27,336 nt of DNA from UBA5272 sp964577625 (GCA_964577625.1 CAZNZP010000002.1:1-27336), one strand, 5' to 3'. Shown: positions 14,801-22,746, counted from the stretch's first letter. Numbers and translations: made by a program. The notes: generated from the sequence alone by a model not told the origin.

Positions 14801-15115
14801 ACTATTTTAAATAGAAGTGTAAATATAGAAGCAATTCTTGAAGAAGCTAATAGTGATGTGAAAGATAATCAAAAAGTAACCTTTCCAGCTCTTATAGATA
14901 AAGTAAAAACCACCAAAACTAGAAATGGAGAATATATGGCTTTAGCTAGAATTTCTGATCTTACTGGGCAATTTGAGGTGGCTATCTTTCCAAAATCTTA
15001 TAAGATTTTAAAAGAAAAATTAGTTGTAAATATTCCTCTAACTTTTACTGGTAGAGTCACAAGTAAAAATGGACAAAAGACAATGGTGGTGGAAAGTATA
15101 GACGTCCTAAAATAA
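11819..15115 (+). CDS. dnaE: DNA polymerase III alpha subunit
   Basis: The replicative polymerase, 1098 residues from the ATG at 11819; a TTG at 11798 in frame adds seven residues and is less likely. Domains in order: PHP (about 15-280), palm with PDIDMD at 421-426 (catalytic Asp422 and Asp424), GSVAGSMTTYLL upstream of it, HAAGVVI, the fingers region with YGFNKAHSVSYGRVAYQT, a helix-hairpin-helix region with RGPYKNLEDFV, and a C-terminal OB fold (VTFPALIDKVKTTKTRNGEY onward). In the PHP domain the first metal ligand His is Arg22 (LRTHS) and the DHGN motif is DYNN (Tyr56), as in E. coli DnaE where the site is inactive; proofreading would then need a separate exonuclease, not seen here. No ribosome-binding site. 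Confidence 0.97.
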   Translation: MQEEKPSNEIAASKEIPFIHLRTHSHYSILKSLPQIKQLVAKTKEYSMPFLALTDYNNMYGAIEFYKECQAKEIKPIIGAEVDYRSENNPKKKYKLVFLAKNDEGYKSLLKLVSIANLKDQKDPHINFKILKEKFNEDSGLIILSAGGDGEIADFLIKENFDKAKKYLEKFEEIFGKNSFYLEIVPQTYFNFAKELQINTIKFAKEVLNDEKRLIATQNSHYLSEYDKPAQRVLFNIHGELEDDELYKYKFAQDDFSFWDTEKAKQVFGKINKEHDINLIQNTYDLADILNCKIELGEWHFPNIARDYKKELDAGKTLDDVLRDIAIEGLDKRKIEESRREEVIERLDYELEIIKTKGYAPYFLVVYDMLKYAADNGILTNIRGSVAGSMTTYLLQITKSDPLIYQIPFERFLNPERPSAPDIDMDYADDRRDEMINYVRNKYGEQNVAQIGTFGTMLARGAVKDVARAMKYPYSLGDRISKLIPMPRQGFPVFIDTALEEVEDLKNMYNTDREVQTIIDMARKVEGLVRHIGVHAAGVVIGPEAIETYSPIQWDPKGEGKIITQYDMHSVDENNAGLLKFDFLGIRNLTILKTAINLAKERYGVDIDIEEIDLEDKKTFEILTRGETMGLFQLNGSGMTKFLKDLKPTSIFDINAMVALYRPGPIDNIPVYIERKHNPKLVSYLYDDENLKEILEKSFGVLVYQDDLLLMAIKIAGYSWGEADKFRKAVGKKIPEEMQKQKDKFINGCVEHSGWPLKKAEELWHWIEPFAAYGFNKAHSVSYGRVAYQTAFMKANYPVAFMTAILTEESGDIDKISEIVNEAERMGINVLPPDVNHSIGGFSITEDTKNKKHDEAIRFGLYTIKNMGVAIADAIIEEREKRGPYKNLEDFVNRINHKDLNRKSLEALIKCGAMDDFGERNQLLFNVDDLLEYHKKHIKDNKEQDSLFSFFDNSSSSSFTLKECAPANQSEKLQWEKELLGSYISGSPLDKWKDTILNRSVNIEAILEEANSDVKDNQKVTFPALIDKVKTTKTRNGEYMALARISDLTGQFEVAIFPKSYKILKEKLVVNIPLTFTGRVTSKNGQKTMVVESIDVLK

Positions 15116-15166
15116 TATTTAAAAATAAAACCGATTTTGTAAGGATTATTTTTATAGTTTTTAAAG

Positions 15167-15194
15167 TTGCAATAATTCGTATTTTTGCTATAAT
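15167..15194 (+). promoter_or_regulatory. Promoter of secG (TTGCAA-16-TATAAT), near-leaderless
   Basis: TTGCAA at 15167-15172, a 16-base spacer and TATAAT at 15189-15194 with the TGC extension. The predicted start is near 15201, only about 3 bases before the ATG at 15204, so the mRNA should be essentially leaderless. Confidence 0.7.
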
Positions 15195-15203
15195 ATCCCC
15201 ATC

Positions 15204-15422
15204 ATGAATTGGCTATTTACTGCAATCGCAATCGTATCTATTTTACTTGTAGTCTTAGTACTTCTCCAAAAAGCAAACACTGATGGAGCTGCTCTTGGAA
15301 GTGGAGACTCTATGGGAATGAATAATAGAAAAAGAGGTCTTGAGAAAAAGATTTTTCAAGTTACTATTTTAGTGGTGATAATTTTTGTCGCTTTCAATCT
15401 CATTGCTATCATTGCTAGATAA
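15204..15422 (+). CDS. secG: Preprotein translocase subunit SecG
   Basis: A 72-residue membrane protein matching SecG, the small subunit of the SecYEG channel. Two hydrophobic helices (about 3-22 and 50-70) flank a Gly/Ser/Asn-rich cytoplasmic loop. The helix 1 end VLVLLQKANTDGAALGSG is the family signature (LLQ..k..g....g). The size is typical. Because the predicted transcript starts about three bases before the ATG, translation is probably of the leaderless type. It sits between dnaE and the solute-binding protein gene (77-base gap) and may be the first gene of a secG-SBP-rnj transcript. Confidence 0.92.
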   Translation: MNWLFTAIAIVSILLVVLVLLQKANTDGAALGSGDSMGMNNRKRGLEKKIFQVTILVVIIFVAFNLIAIIAR

Positions 15423-15499
15423 ATCCAATTTATTTTGTTCGCCTTTTAAAATTTATTCAATCAAATTTAACAACCTTGGTTTTTCTTTTATTTAGTTAA

Positions 15500-17293
15500 A
15501 TGAAGAATCGGAAAAATATGGAAGACAACACTATACACAATCATAGCGAGTCAATGCGTGACATTAATCTAGATATAGAAAGGAATGTCAAAAAAATTAA
15601 AAAGAAAAGTAAAAGTAGATCATTTTGGAAAAGATTATCTTTAATTAAATCTTCATATATTTTGACTTATAAATCTTTACCAGCCAGAAAGATACTTTTG
15701 TTTTGGGTGAGTGTAGTTTTTGGATTAATTTTTCTCTTTTTATCTTTCGCCACATTAAGTAATAAGTTTTTAATTGAAATTCCTACTTATGGAGGAACTT
15801 TATCTGAGGGAGTAATCGGAGTACCAAGATACATTAATCCTGTCCTTGCTTCTACAGATTCAGAAAAAGATTTATCTAGATTAATTTTCTCTGGATTAGT
15901 AAAAAAAGATATTAATGGAAATCTTATAAATGATTTGGCTAGTGAAATAGTAGAAAGTGAAGATAAATTGATTTACACTGTCACCTTAAATCCTGATGCT
16001 AAATTTCACGATGGAAGAAAAGTGACTTCAGACGACGTTATTTTTACTTTAAATAAAATTCAAGACAGAAAAGTAAATAGTCCTATTGCTATAAATTTTG
16101 AAGGAGTAACTACTGAAAGAATTGATGAAGCCACATTTTCCTTTTATCTCAAAAAACCTTTTTATCACTTTAAAGAAGCTTTGACTTTTGGAATTTTACC
16201 AAGACATCTTTTGGAACAACTTTCTGCTGAAGAATTTACTTTTTCAGAATTTAATATTCGCCCTATTGGTTCTGGGCCTTACAAAATAGATTCTGTTGTC
16301 AAAAAATCTAATATTGCTAATAAGTATATTTTAACTGCCAATAAAGATTATCTGAGCGGAAGACCTTATTTAGATAAAATAATTATAAATATTTATCCCA
16401 ATACTGATGATATGCTTTCTGCTTTGAATGATGGGAGAATTGAAGCTACTGCTCATTTAAGTTATTCGTCTCTTGGAAAAATTAATCAAAGTAATAAAAA
16501 TGTACTTTCTAGAAGTTTAACAACTGTTTATTCTTTATCTTTTAACACAAACAAAAATAAGCTTTTAGCGGATAAAGATGTGAGATCTTATTTAGGAAAA
16601 AGTATAAATAAACAAGAAATTTTGGATTCAGTTTTTGGTGGATATGTGACAAAAAAAGATTTCTTCTTTGGAAGCTCTTTTGCTACAAATGAGTCTGAGT
16701 TGAAAGATTTAGAAAAATTACAAGATCAAGTTTTGAATATCACCACAGCTGATACACCAGAATTAAAACAAGTTACTGAAAAAATAGCTGAAGCTTGGAG
16801 AGCACAAGGACTAGAGGTAAACGTGATTGTTTACAGTATTAGTAATTTAGCTGAAATTATCAAAAATAGAGATTTTGAAATATTAGTTTTTGGATCAATC
16901 ATAGAAAGAGATTCTGATTTATATGGCTACTGGCATTCTAGTCAAAGAGTTTATCCTGGATCAAATATTACCAATTATACAAGTACCAATATGGATAAAA
17001 ATTTAGAGAGTTTGAGACAAGATTTTACTGAAGAAAGAGCTTCATATCTAGAAGAAATTAATCAAGAATTAATCAAAGAAATGCCAGCTGTCCCACTCTA
17101 TGCAAATAATCTAAACTATATAGTCACAGATAAAAATTTAGCAAAACAATTTGATCAAGCTTTACCAATAGATTTATTAGACAAAAGTGAGAGATTTATA
17201 AATGTGAAAGACTGGTTTATATATAAAGAAAGAGTTTGGAGTTTTAGTTACAAAAAACCATTTATAGAAAAATTACAAAATTTATTACATTAA
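15500..17293 (+). CDS. Membrane-anchored family 5 extracellular solute-binding protein
   Basis: A 597-residue protein of the SBP_bac_5 family (peptide- and nickel-binding DppA/OppA proteins). Residues 1-62 are a basic, cytoplasmic-looking extension. A single membrane helix lies at about 64-84, with no lipobox cysteine, followed by the binding domain outside the cell: GGTLSEGVIGVPRYINPVLA (family start), LVYTVTLNPDAKFHDGRKVTSDDV-like strand (AKFHDGRKVTSDDVIFTLN), and PIGSGPYKIDS. It is a tethered, not secreted, receptor. No permease or ATPase genes of a peptide transporter are near; the next gene is RNase J, 9 bases on, and the two are probably cotranscribed. A second ATG at 15518 is an alternative start. 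Substrate unknown; a scavenging role for peptides would suit a host-dependent cell. Confidence 0.9.
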   Translation: MKNRKNMEDNTIHNHSESMRDINLDIERNVKKIKKKSKSRSFWKRLSLIKSSYILTYKSLPARKILLFWVSVVFGLIFLFLSFATLSNKFLIEIPTYGGTLSEGVIGVPRYINPVLASTDSEKDLSRLIFSGLVKKDINGNLINDLASEIVESEDKLIYTVTLNPDAKFHDGRKVTSDDVIFTLNKIQDRKVNSPIAINFEGVTTERIDEATFSFYLKKPFYHFKEALTFGILPRHLLEQLSAEEFTFSEFNIRPIGSGPYKIDSVVKKSNIANKYILTANKDYLSGRPYLDKIIINIYPNTDDMLSALNDGRIEATAHLSYSSLGKINQSNKNVLSRSLTTVYSLSFNTNKNKLLADKDVRSYLGKSINKQEILDSVFGGYVTKKDFFFGSSFATNESELKDLEKLQDQVLNITTADTPELKQVTEKIAEAWRAQGLEVNVIVYSISNLAEIIKNRDFEILVFGSIIERDSDLYGYWHSSQRVYPGSNITNYTSTNMDKNLESLRQDFTEERASYLEEINQELIKEMPAVPLYANNLNYIVTDKNLAKQFDQALPIDLLDKSERFINVKDWFIYKERVWSFSYKKPFIEKLQNLLH

Positions 17294-17302
17294 TTTAAAA
17301 AT

Positions 17303-19189
17303 ATGATTACAAATAACAAACCTATGAATAGAAATAATAAAAAAAATAATACTAGAACACCAAGACCTTCTGCTGGAAAAAGTTCACGAAGTAGTTATGC
17401 GAGTATGAGTAAAAGACCTAGCTCTCGTCCACCAATTAGAAATAAGAAGAATTCTGGTCTTAAATTTGAAACCAAGATCTCTGAAGGGACAGAATTGGCA
17501 CATATTCCTCCTCTAGCTTCAGATTCTATCAGAATAATAAATCTAGGCGGAGTAGAAGAGATTGGTAGAAATATGAGCTGTATTGAGTATAAAGACAGTA
17601 TTATTGTTGTAGATTGTGGATTCCAATTCTCTGAAAGTACCACTCCAGGTATTGAATGTATTCTTCCAAACACTAGATATTTAGAAGAGAATAAACATAA
17701 AATCAAAGGTATGCTTATCACTCACGGACACCTTGATCACATTGGAGCTATCCCTTATATCTTACCTAGAATTGGTAATCCAAAAATTTACGCTCGCCAA
17801 TTTACAGCTTTGATGATTAAAAAACGTCATGAAGAATTTCCACAACTTGATCCTATCAATTTAGAAATTATAGAAACTGAAGATACTGTAGAACTTGGTG
17901 ATTTGAGAGCAAAATTCTTTGCTGTCTCACACGCTATTCCAGATTCTATGGGGTTAATCATAGAAACTCCTTTTGGAGATATTGTTCACACTGGGGACTT
18001 GAGACTTGATCACGATGATAATATTCCAACTCCAGGTGAAGTTGAAAGATATGAAATTTTTAAAGGAAGAAAAGTTCTCTGTCTTTTGACAGATTCTACC
18101 AACTGTGAAAATCCTGGTTTTTCAATTTCTGACAGAGTGGTTTTTGATAATATTAGAAAAATCATTCGTGACGCTAAAGGTAGATTAATCATTGCTACTT
18201 TCTCCTCTCAAGTAGAAAGAATGTTGGAAATCATGAAAATGATAGAAAGCTATGGAAAGAAAATTGCTGTAGAAGGTAGAAGTATTAAAACTAATATTGA
18301 AGTAGCAAAAATTGCTGGTCTTTTGAAAGTTGATCCAAAAATAATTATCCCTATTGAAGACATTGAAAATTATCCAAAAGATAAAGTGGTGATTTTGGCT
18401 ACAGGAGCTCAAGGAGAAGAATTCGCTGTCTTAAATAGAACTGCAAACGGCACTCATAAATATATTAAGCTAGACAAAAACACAACTATCTTAATGAGTT
18501 CTTCTATTGTGCCAGGAAATGAAAGAGCGGTACAAATGCTAAAAGATAAACTTTCTAGAAAAGGAGCTCATATTATTCACTACAAAACTTCTGATGTCCA
18601 CTCTTCTGGTCATGCGAATCATGATGAATTGGTCTGGATTCATAGCAAAATTGCTCCGAAATTCTTTATCCCTGTTCATGGCTATCACTATATGCTTCGA
18701 GTACATGCTGATATTCAAAGAGAGCTTGGTATGCCTGAAGAGAATATTATTATTCCAGACAATGGAATGATTATTGAAATTCAAAACTCTGGTGAAAAAA
18801 TTGTTGCTCTCAAAGAATTCGCTCCGAATGAAATGATTATTGTGGACGGTATGAATGTCGGTAAACTACAAGATGTGGTGATGAGAGATAGACAAACTTT
18901 AGCAGAAGATGGAATGTTTGTAGCTATTGGAGTTATCGACAATCATACTAAAAAACTCAAAAAATCTCCTGACCTTATTTCTCGTGGATTTGTATACTTG
19001 AAAGAATCTCAAGAACTTCTCTATCAGACTAGATCTTTAGCAAAAAAGATTATCGAGGAAAACCTAGAGAAAAATATTAATGTCAGTATGGATGATATTA
19101 AAAATGAATTAAGCGAAGCTTTAGCAAAATTCTTATTACAAAAAACTGCTAAACGTCCAGTAATTATTCCTGTTATTATAGTGGTATAA
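17303..19189 (+). CDS. rnj: Ribonuclease J
   Basis: A 628-residue metallo-beta-lactamase/beta-CASP nuclease that degrades and matures RNA by 5'-exonuclease and endonuclease action. The first 60 residues are a low-complexity Asn/Arg/Ser/Pro basic tail not needed for the fold, perhaps binding RNA or partners. The catalytic domain starts at RIINLGGVEEIGRNM. Metal ligands: HGHLDH at 141-146, SHAIPDS and HTGDLRLD. The beta-CASP region has DSTNCENPGFS and the loop with SSSIVPGNE; later HSSGHANHDEL and FIPVHGYHYMLR complete the site. The C-terminal domain (SRGFVYLKES onward) is present, as in B. subtilis RNase J. Its stop codon overlaps the -10 box of the next gene. Confidence 0.96.
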   Translation: MITNNKPMNRNNKKNNTRTPRPSAGKSSRSSYASMSKRPSSRPPIRNKKNSGLKFETKISEGTELAHIPPLASDSIRIINLGGVEEIGRNMSCIEYKDSIIVVDCGFQFSESTTPGIECILPNTRYLEENKHKIKGMLITHGHLDHIGAIPYILPRIGNPKIYARQFTALMIKKRHEEFPQLDPINLEIIETEDTVELGDLRAKFFAVSHAIPDSMGLIIETPFGDIVHTGDLRLDHDDNIPTPGEVERYEIFKGRKVLCLLTDSTNCENPGFSISDRVVFDNIRKIIRDAKGRLIIATFSSQVERMLEIMKMIESYGKKIAVEGRSIKTNIEVAKIAGLLKVDPKIIIPIEDIENYPKDKVVILATGAQGEEFAVLNRTANGTHKYIKLDKNTTILMSSSIVPGNERAVQMLKDKLSRKGAHIIHYKTSDVHSSGHANHDELVWIHSKIAPKFFIPVHGYHYMLRVHADIQRELGMPEENIIIPDNGMIIEIQNSGEKIVALKEFAPNEMIIVDGMNVGKLQDVVMRDRQTLAEDGMFVAIGVIDNHTKKLKKSPDLISRGFVYLKESQELLYQTRSLAKKIIEENLEKNINVSMDDIKNELSEALAKFLLQKTAKRPVIIPVIIVV

Positions 19190-19190
19190 T
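19182..19190 (+). promoter_or_regulatory. Extended -10 promoter of the MFS gene
   Basis: TGG-TATAAT; the hexamer overlaps the rnj stop codon (TAA at 19187-19189). The predicted start is near 19197, giving a leader of about 20 bases before the ATG at 19217. Confidence 0.6.
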
Positions 19191-19216
19191 ATACTCAAAT
19201 TAATATTGTAGTATTT

Positions 19217-20545
19217 ATGGAAAGTAAACAGAAGAAAAGACTTTTGGGTGTGGTTTATTTGCTTGTAGCTCTTTACGCTCTACATAACTTTGCTGTCTAT
19301 TTTATATTCTCAGAATTTCTAGATCAATATTTTAGTAAGGTAGTTTTAAGTATAATTTATGCTGGAGGGGCTCTTTTAGCTATAACTATCTCTAATTTTA
19401 TGGGAGATATTTTAAGAAAGTTTACAAATTATAAGACTTTAATAATGGTTTCCATTACTCAACTTGTAATAGTTTTAACTTTAGCTCTATCAAATTATAT
19501 CAACCTATATACACTAGCTATCTTTGCAATTTTCTATTTAACTTTTGCGACTCTTATCTGGGTTTCTATAAATATTTTTATAGAAACTTTTTCAGTAGAT
19601 GAGAGTACTGGTTCAATTCGTGGAGCAGTGCTAACTATTTACAACTTCCTTTCCATAGTCACACCTTTTGTTTCAGCTAGCATTTTCAATTATGTTGGGT
19701 ACTCAGGTACTTTCATTTTGGCTGGATTGGCTCTTATTCCTTTAATATATATAACCTCTATTTACCTAAAAGAAATACAGGAACCAAAATACGCAAAAAA
19801 GAATTTAATTGGAGGATTTAAATCTGTATTAAAAAATAAAAACATGCGAGGAGTAATTGCTTCTTCTTTTGCTTTAAACTCTTTTTATGCCGTAATTAAT
19901 ATTTATTTAATTCTTTATCTAACAGAAACCTTGGGTATTTCAACCACTATCTTTGTCGGTATAATCACCCCTATTACTTTAATTCCGTTCATTATCATAC
20001 CTTATAGATTAGGAAAATATTCCGATACTATATTTGGAGAGAAAAAAATAATGATTTTAGGTATTACCACTTTAAGTATAATTCTAGTATCAATTCACAT
20101 CTTCAAAATCGTCACACCTAATCCTATTATTTGGATAATATTACTATTTATCGCCAGATTTGGAGCAGCTGTAGCGGAAACAGAAAATTATGCTTATTTT
20201 TACAGAAAAGTAGATGGAGGAGATGCTGGTATGATAGCTCTCTTCCAAAATATGTTTAATGTTGGTTTTCTTTTTGTCTCTTTAGCTGGCGCATTCCTTT
20301 TGAGAATGTTTACTTCTAATCTTACACTAATTTTCTTTGTGGTAGGATTGTTCGGATTTTTCTCACTTTACTTTATCTCTAAAATAAGTAAAGACGAGAT
20401 GAAAAATGAAAAAATAGAAGAAGTAAAGAAAAAAGTAAATAGAGAATTGAAAATGGAAGAGATTAAAAAAATAAATAAAGCAGAAAAAGAATGGCAAGAA
20501 AAAGTTGAAAAAGAAAAGCAAAAAGAATTAGAAATTTGGGCTTAA
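19217..20545 (+). CDS. Major facilitator superfamily transporter with coiled-coil tail
   Basis: A 442-residue membrane protein with about 12 hydrophobic helices in two six-helix halves (about 8-190 and 215-385) joined by a basic loop (YLKEIQEPKYAKKN), the MFS layout. The residues between helices 2 and 3 (GDILRKFTNYKT) fit the usual short basic loop of MFS proteins. After the last helix comes a 55-residue cytoplasmic tail, almost all Lys/Glu (KNEKIEEVKKKVN onward), predicted to be a coiled coil. There is no sequence sign of its substrate; drug, sugar or metabolite transport are all possible. The pseudouridine synthase gene starts four bases after its stop, so the two are cotranscribed. Confidence 0.85.
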   Translation: MESKQKKRLLGVVYLLVALYALHNFAVYFIFSEFLDQYFSKVVLSIIYAGGALLAITISNFMGDILRKFTNYKTLIMVSITQLVIVLTLALSNYINLYTLAIFAIFYLTFATLIWVSINIFIETFSVDESTGSIRGAVLTIYNFLSIVTPFVSASIFNYVGYSGTFILAGLALIPLIYITSIYLKEIQEPKYAKKNLIGGFKSVLKNKNMRGVIASSFALNSFYAVINIYLILYLTETLGISTTIFVGIITPITLIPFIIIPYRLGKYSDTIFGEKKIMILGITTLSIILVSIHIFKIVTPNPIIWIILLFIARFGAAVAETENYAYFYRKVDGGDAGMIALFQNMFNVGFLFVSLAGAFLLRMFTSNLTLIFFVVGLFGFFSLYFISKISKDEMKNEKIEEVKKKVNRELKMEEIKKINKAEKEWQEKVEKEKQKELEIWA

Positions 20546-20549
20546 ATAT

Positions 20550-21266
20550 ATGAAAATTAAAGTTAATTTAAAAGATTATAAAAAAGAAGAAAAATTATCT
20601 GGAGTGAGAATTAATAAATTCTTAAGTGACTTTGGAGTTTTGAGTCGCAGAGAGGTTGATAAATTAATTTCTGAAAAGAAAATTCATATCAACGATAGAG
20701 TGGCTGTACTAGGAGAAAAAGTAAAAGATTCTGATTCAATTTTTCTAAATCAAAAATTAGAAGATTTAAAATATTTTGTTTATTATAAAAAAAGAGGGGA
20801 AGAAACTGCTTTCAAAGTTATGAATAAAATTCGTTATGAACCAATTGGTAGATTGGATAAAGAGAGTGAAGGACTTCTTATTTATAGTAACGACTACAGA
20901 ATTGTAGAAAAATTACTTAATCCAAAAAATAAATTAGAAAGAGAGTATATTGTGCGAGTACGAGAAAAAGCTACACCCAGAGTAAAAACTCTTTTAGAAA
21001 AAGGTATTCAAACTAGAGAAGCTCTTTATTCCCCTGCCAAAAAAGTGACTTTAGACGAAGAGGATAGAAATGTTATTAAAATTATTCTTGTAGAAGGTAA
21101 AAAGCATGAGATTAGAAGAATGCTTAACGCTCTCAATCTCACCATTCTTTCTCTCAAAAGAGTTCGTTTTACTTTCTTAAAATTAGAAAAATTAAGACCT
21201 GGAGAATTCCGAGAATTAAAAGGAGAAGAATTAAAGAAGTTTTTAGAAAGTTTAAATATAAAATAA
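20550..21266 (+). CDS. RsuA/RluB/RluF-family pseudouridine synthase
   Basis: A 238-residue rRNA-modifying enzyme. Residues about 18-65 form an S4 RNA-binding domain (VRINKFLSDFGVLSRREVDK). The catalytic domain follows with GRLDKESEGLLIYSND, whose Asp is the nucleophile of the family motif GRLD..teGLll.tnD, then EREYIVRVREK and the closing EGKKHEIRRML (family EGk.rqiRRM). The family modifies uridines of 16S (RsuA) or 23S rRNA (RluB/E/F); the exact site cannot be read from the sequence. The length is typical. It is the second gene after the MFS transporter (4-base gap), an arrangement with no obvious functional link, and is closed by the hairpin at 21273-21290. Confidence 0.93.
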   Translation: MKIKVNLKDYKKEEKLSGVRINKFLSDFGVLSRREVDKLISEKKIHINDRVAVLGEKVKDSDSIFLNQKLEDLKYFVYYKKRGEETAFKVMNKIRYEPIGRLDKESEGLLIYSNDYRIVEKLLNPKNKLEREYIVRVREKATPRVKTLLEKGIQTREALYSPAKKVTLDEEDRNVIKIILVEGKKHEIRRMLNALNLTILSLKRVRFTFLKLEKLRPGEFRELKGEELKKFLESLNIK

Positions 21267-21272
21267 AAAAAA

Positions 21273-21290
21273 CCGTGAATTATTTCACGG
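21273..21290. terminator. Bidirectional terminator overlapping a stop codon
   Basis: CCGTGAA (21273-21279) pairs with TTCACGG (21284-21290); the flanks are A-rich to the left and T-rich to the right. On the plus strand it ends the pseudouridine synthase transcript. On the minus strand it ends the gene at 21280-21630, whose TAA (21280-21282) lies in the hairpin loop, followed by eight T residues. Confidence 0.85.
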
Positions 21291-21630
21291 CTTTTTCTTT
21301 ATCAATAAAGTGAAATCCAGTATCTACAAATGCCATCAACTTTTTCAAATCTGAAAGAGTTGCGCGAACATTATTGAGAGACTCTTCTTTGTTTTTATAC
21401 TTAAAATTATCTTCAATATGTTTAGATAACATCGCAGATGAATCTTTTACTCTTTCCAAAGATTTTTTAAAAGTTAGAGGAGTAAATAATTCTCGTTCGT
21501 GAGAATCCAAAAGGTCCCAGTCTGAAACAGATATTGGTTGATTCTTACTTGCAACCACCCCTGAAGCTACCCCTTTGAAATTATCAACATCACATTCATA
21601 ACAAATGACTACTTCATTTAAATCTTTCAT
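21280..21630 (-). CDS. Small soluble protein, function unknown
   Basis: A 116-residue protein that I do not recognise. The N-terminal part has a hydrophobic strand and a CYEC motif (VVICYECDVDNF) followed by GVASGVVASKNQPISVSDWD; the C-terminal two-thirds is helical and charged (SLERVKDSSAMLSKHIEDN region). A metal-bound or redox role for CYEC is possible, with Cys10 and Cys13 the only cysteines. There is no membrane helix or signal peptide. Its last codons and stop form one arm and the loop of the terminator at 21273-21290, so the mRNA ends a few bases after the stop. It lies 70 bases after the ATP-grasp gene. Confidence 0.65.
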   Translation of the reverse strand: MKDLNEVVICYECDVDNFKGVASGVVASKNQPISVSDWDLLDSHERELFTPLTFKKSLERVKDSSAMLSKHIEDNFKYKNKEESLNNVRATLSDLKKLMAFVDTGFHFIDKEKAVK

Positions 21631-21700
21631 TTTCTATTTTTTAGATTAAACAACTAATTATCTATCTACTTTATATCACTTTTAAAAGCTTTTGTCAAAC

Positions 21701-22726
21701 TTAGTAAATTAACTCTTCTTCTTCAATTTTGTCCATTTTGTCTAAAATAAATTGCCCAATATCAATACCTGAACTTTTTAGAATAAAATCTAGCCTAGAA
21801 TCCTCAAAAATGCTCGGAGAGGTGTGTATATCCAAAACTTTAATAATATAGTCATGGCTATGCCCTCTTGGCTTTCCTGGCACTTTTTTCTCAATAATCG
21901 CCAAATCCACAAGAGCTTGATTTTCAAAAAGAAAAGTCTGATAAATCTCTTCTACAGTTTTACGAATTTGTTTTTTAAGATTTTCTTCAGCGTGAATCAT
22001 ACACCTTTTATCACAAATATGGTCTGGTAGATATTTACCTCTTATAGCTCTATCTCTGATTATCCTATCCCCTTCGTGATTAAAAATTTCTGCTGGAGTT
22101 GGGATATAAATATTCTCTCCACGATAATTTGGTATAGCCGCTACAGAAATATACCTTCCATCTACATGCTCCTCCAAAAGCACTTCTCTTCCATTTTTAA
22201 GAATATTTTTAGCTTTATCAAAAGCTTCTAAAAAAGAATAAGTGATAATACTTTTACGATTAAATTCATGACTAACTTCTTTGACCACCAAAGGTGTTTG
22301 GAATCTATTCCAAGCTTCTTCTAATCCTGGCTTTAAGCTTTGTAAGTCTCTGATCAAAATAAATTTCGGCACTGAGACACCGATTTGATTTAAAATTCTT
22401 CTAGAGTTAACTCTATTAGGTGTAGAAATATGATTATCTCTAAAGACTGGCTTCACATCTAACTTTTGTGCTAAATCGTGATAGTCTGCATTTTTATTAC
22501 TAGTGAGATCAATATAAAAATCAGATTTAGAAAATACTTTATGAGCATCAGATGGAACACCTCTTTCAAACCAATCACCTTTTTCATCCAAAACCACATC
22601 AATCACCTCCAACAAATCTTGATACCTAGAAAGAGAAATGATAATATTTGCCCCATTTCTCATAGAGCGAGAATAATCATCTTTTCCTCCGCGGAGTATC
22701 GCTATTGTTTTTCGTCTTTCTCGCAT
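21701..22726 (-). CDS. Divergent D-Ala-D-Ala ligase-like ATP-grasp protein
   Basis: A 341-residue ATP-grasp enzyme most like D-alanine-D-alanine ligase (Ddl). The N-terminus IAILRGGKDDYSRSMRNGAN follows Ddl (vavl.GG.s.Er.vSl.SG). The ATP-binding middle has TPLVVKEVSHE and REVLLEEHVDGRYISVAAIP (Ddl ..vEe.i.GrE..v.vl). At the metal site Ddl has RvDFf and EiNT.PG; here these are ALVDLAI (Asp274) and LDIHTSPS (Asp299 and His301), so a Glu-Asn pair is replaced by Asp-His and the Gly after Pro is Ser. An insert with GKPRGHSHD lies between them. The fold is secure, but the substrate may differ from D-alanine. It has its own promoter with a leader of about 5 bases. A peptidoglycan role is plausible; no mur gene is adjacent. 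Confidence 0.8.
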   Translation of the reverse strand: MRERRKTIAILRGGKDDYSRSMRNGANIIISLSRYQDLLEVIDVVLDEKGDWFERGVPSDAHKVFSKSDFYIDLTSNKNADYHDLAQKLDVKPVFRDNHISTPNRVNSRRILNQIGVSVPKFILIRDLQSLKPGLEEAWNRFQTPLVVKEVSHEFNRKSIITYSFLEAFDKAKNILKNGREVLLEEHVDGRYISVAAIPNYRGENIYIPTPAEIFNHEGDRIIRDRAIRGKYLPDHICDKRCMIHAEENLKKQIRKTVEEIYQTFLFENQALVDLAIIEKKVPGKPRGHSHDYIIKVLDIHTSPSIFEDSRLDFILKSSGIDIGQFILDKMDKIEEEELIY

Positions 22727-22737
22727 AACTTAACTAA

Positions 22738-22746
22738 ATTATATCA
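22738..22746 (-). promoter_or_regulatory. Extended -10 promoter of the ATP-grasp gene
   Basis: TGA-TATAAT on the minus strand, a perfect hexamer. The predicted start is near 22731, about 5 bases before the ATG at 22726. Confidence 0.65.

Noticed and set aside
18185..18784. Antisense frames opposite rnj
   Set aside because: Shadows of a conserved coding region; rich in Asn, Phe and His as expected for the reverse of A+T-rich code.
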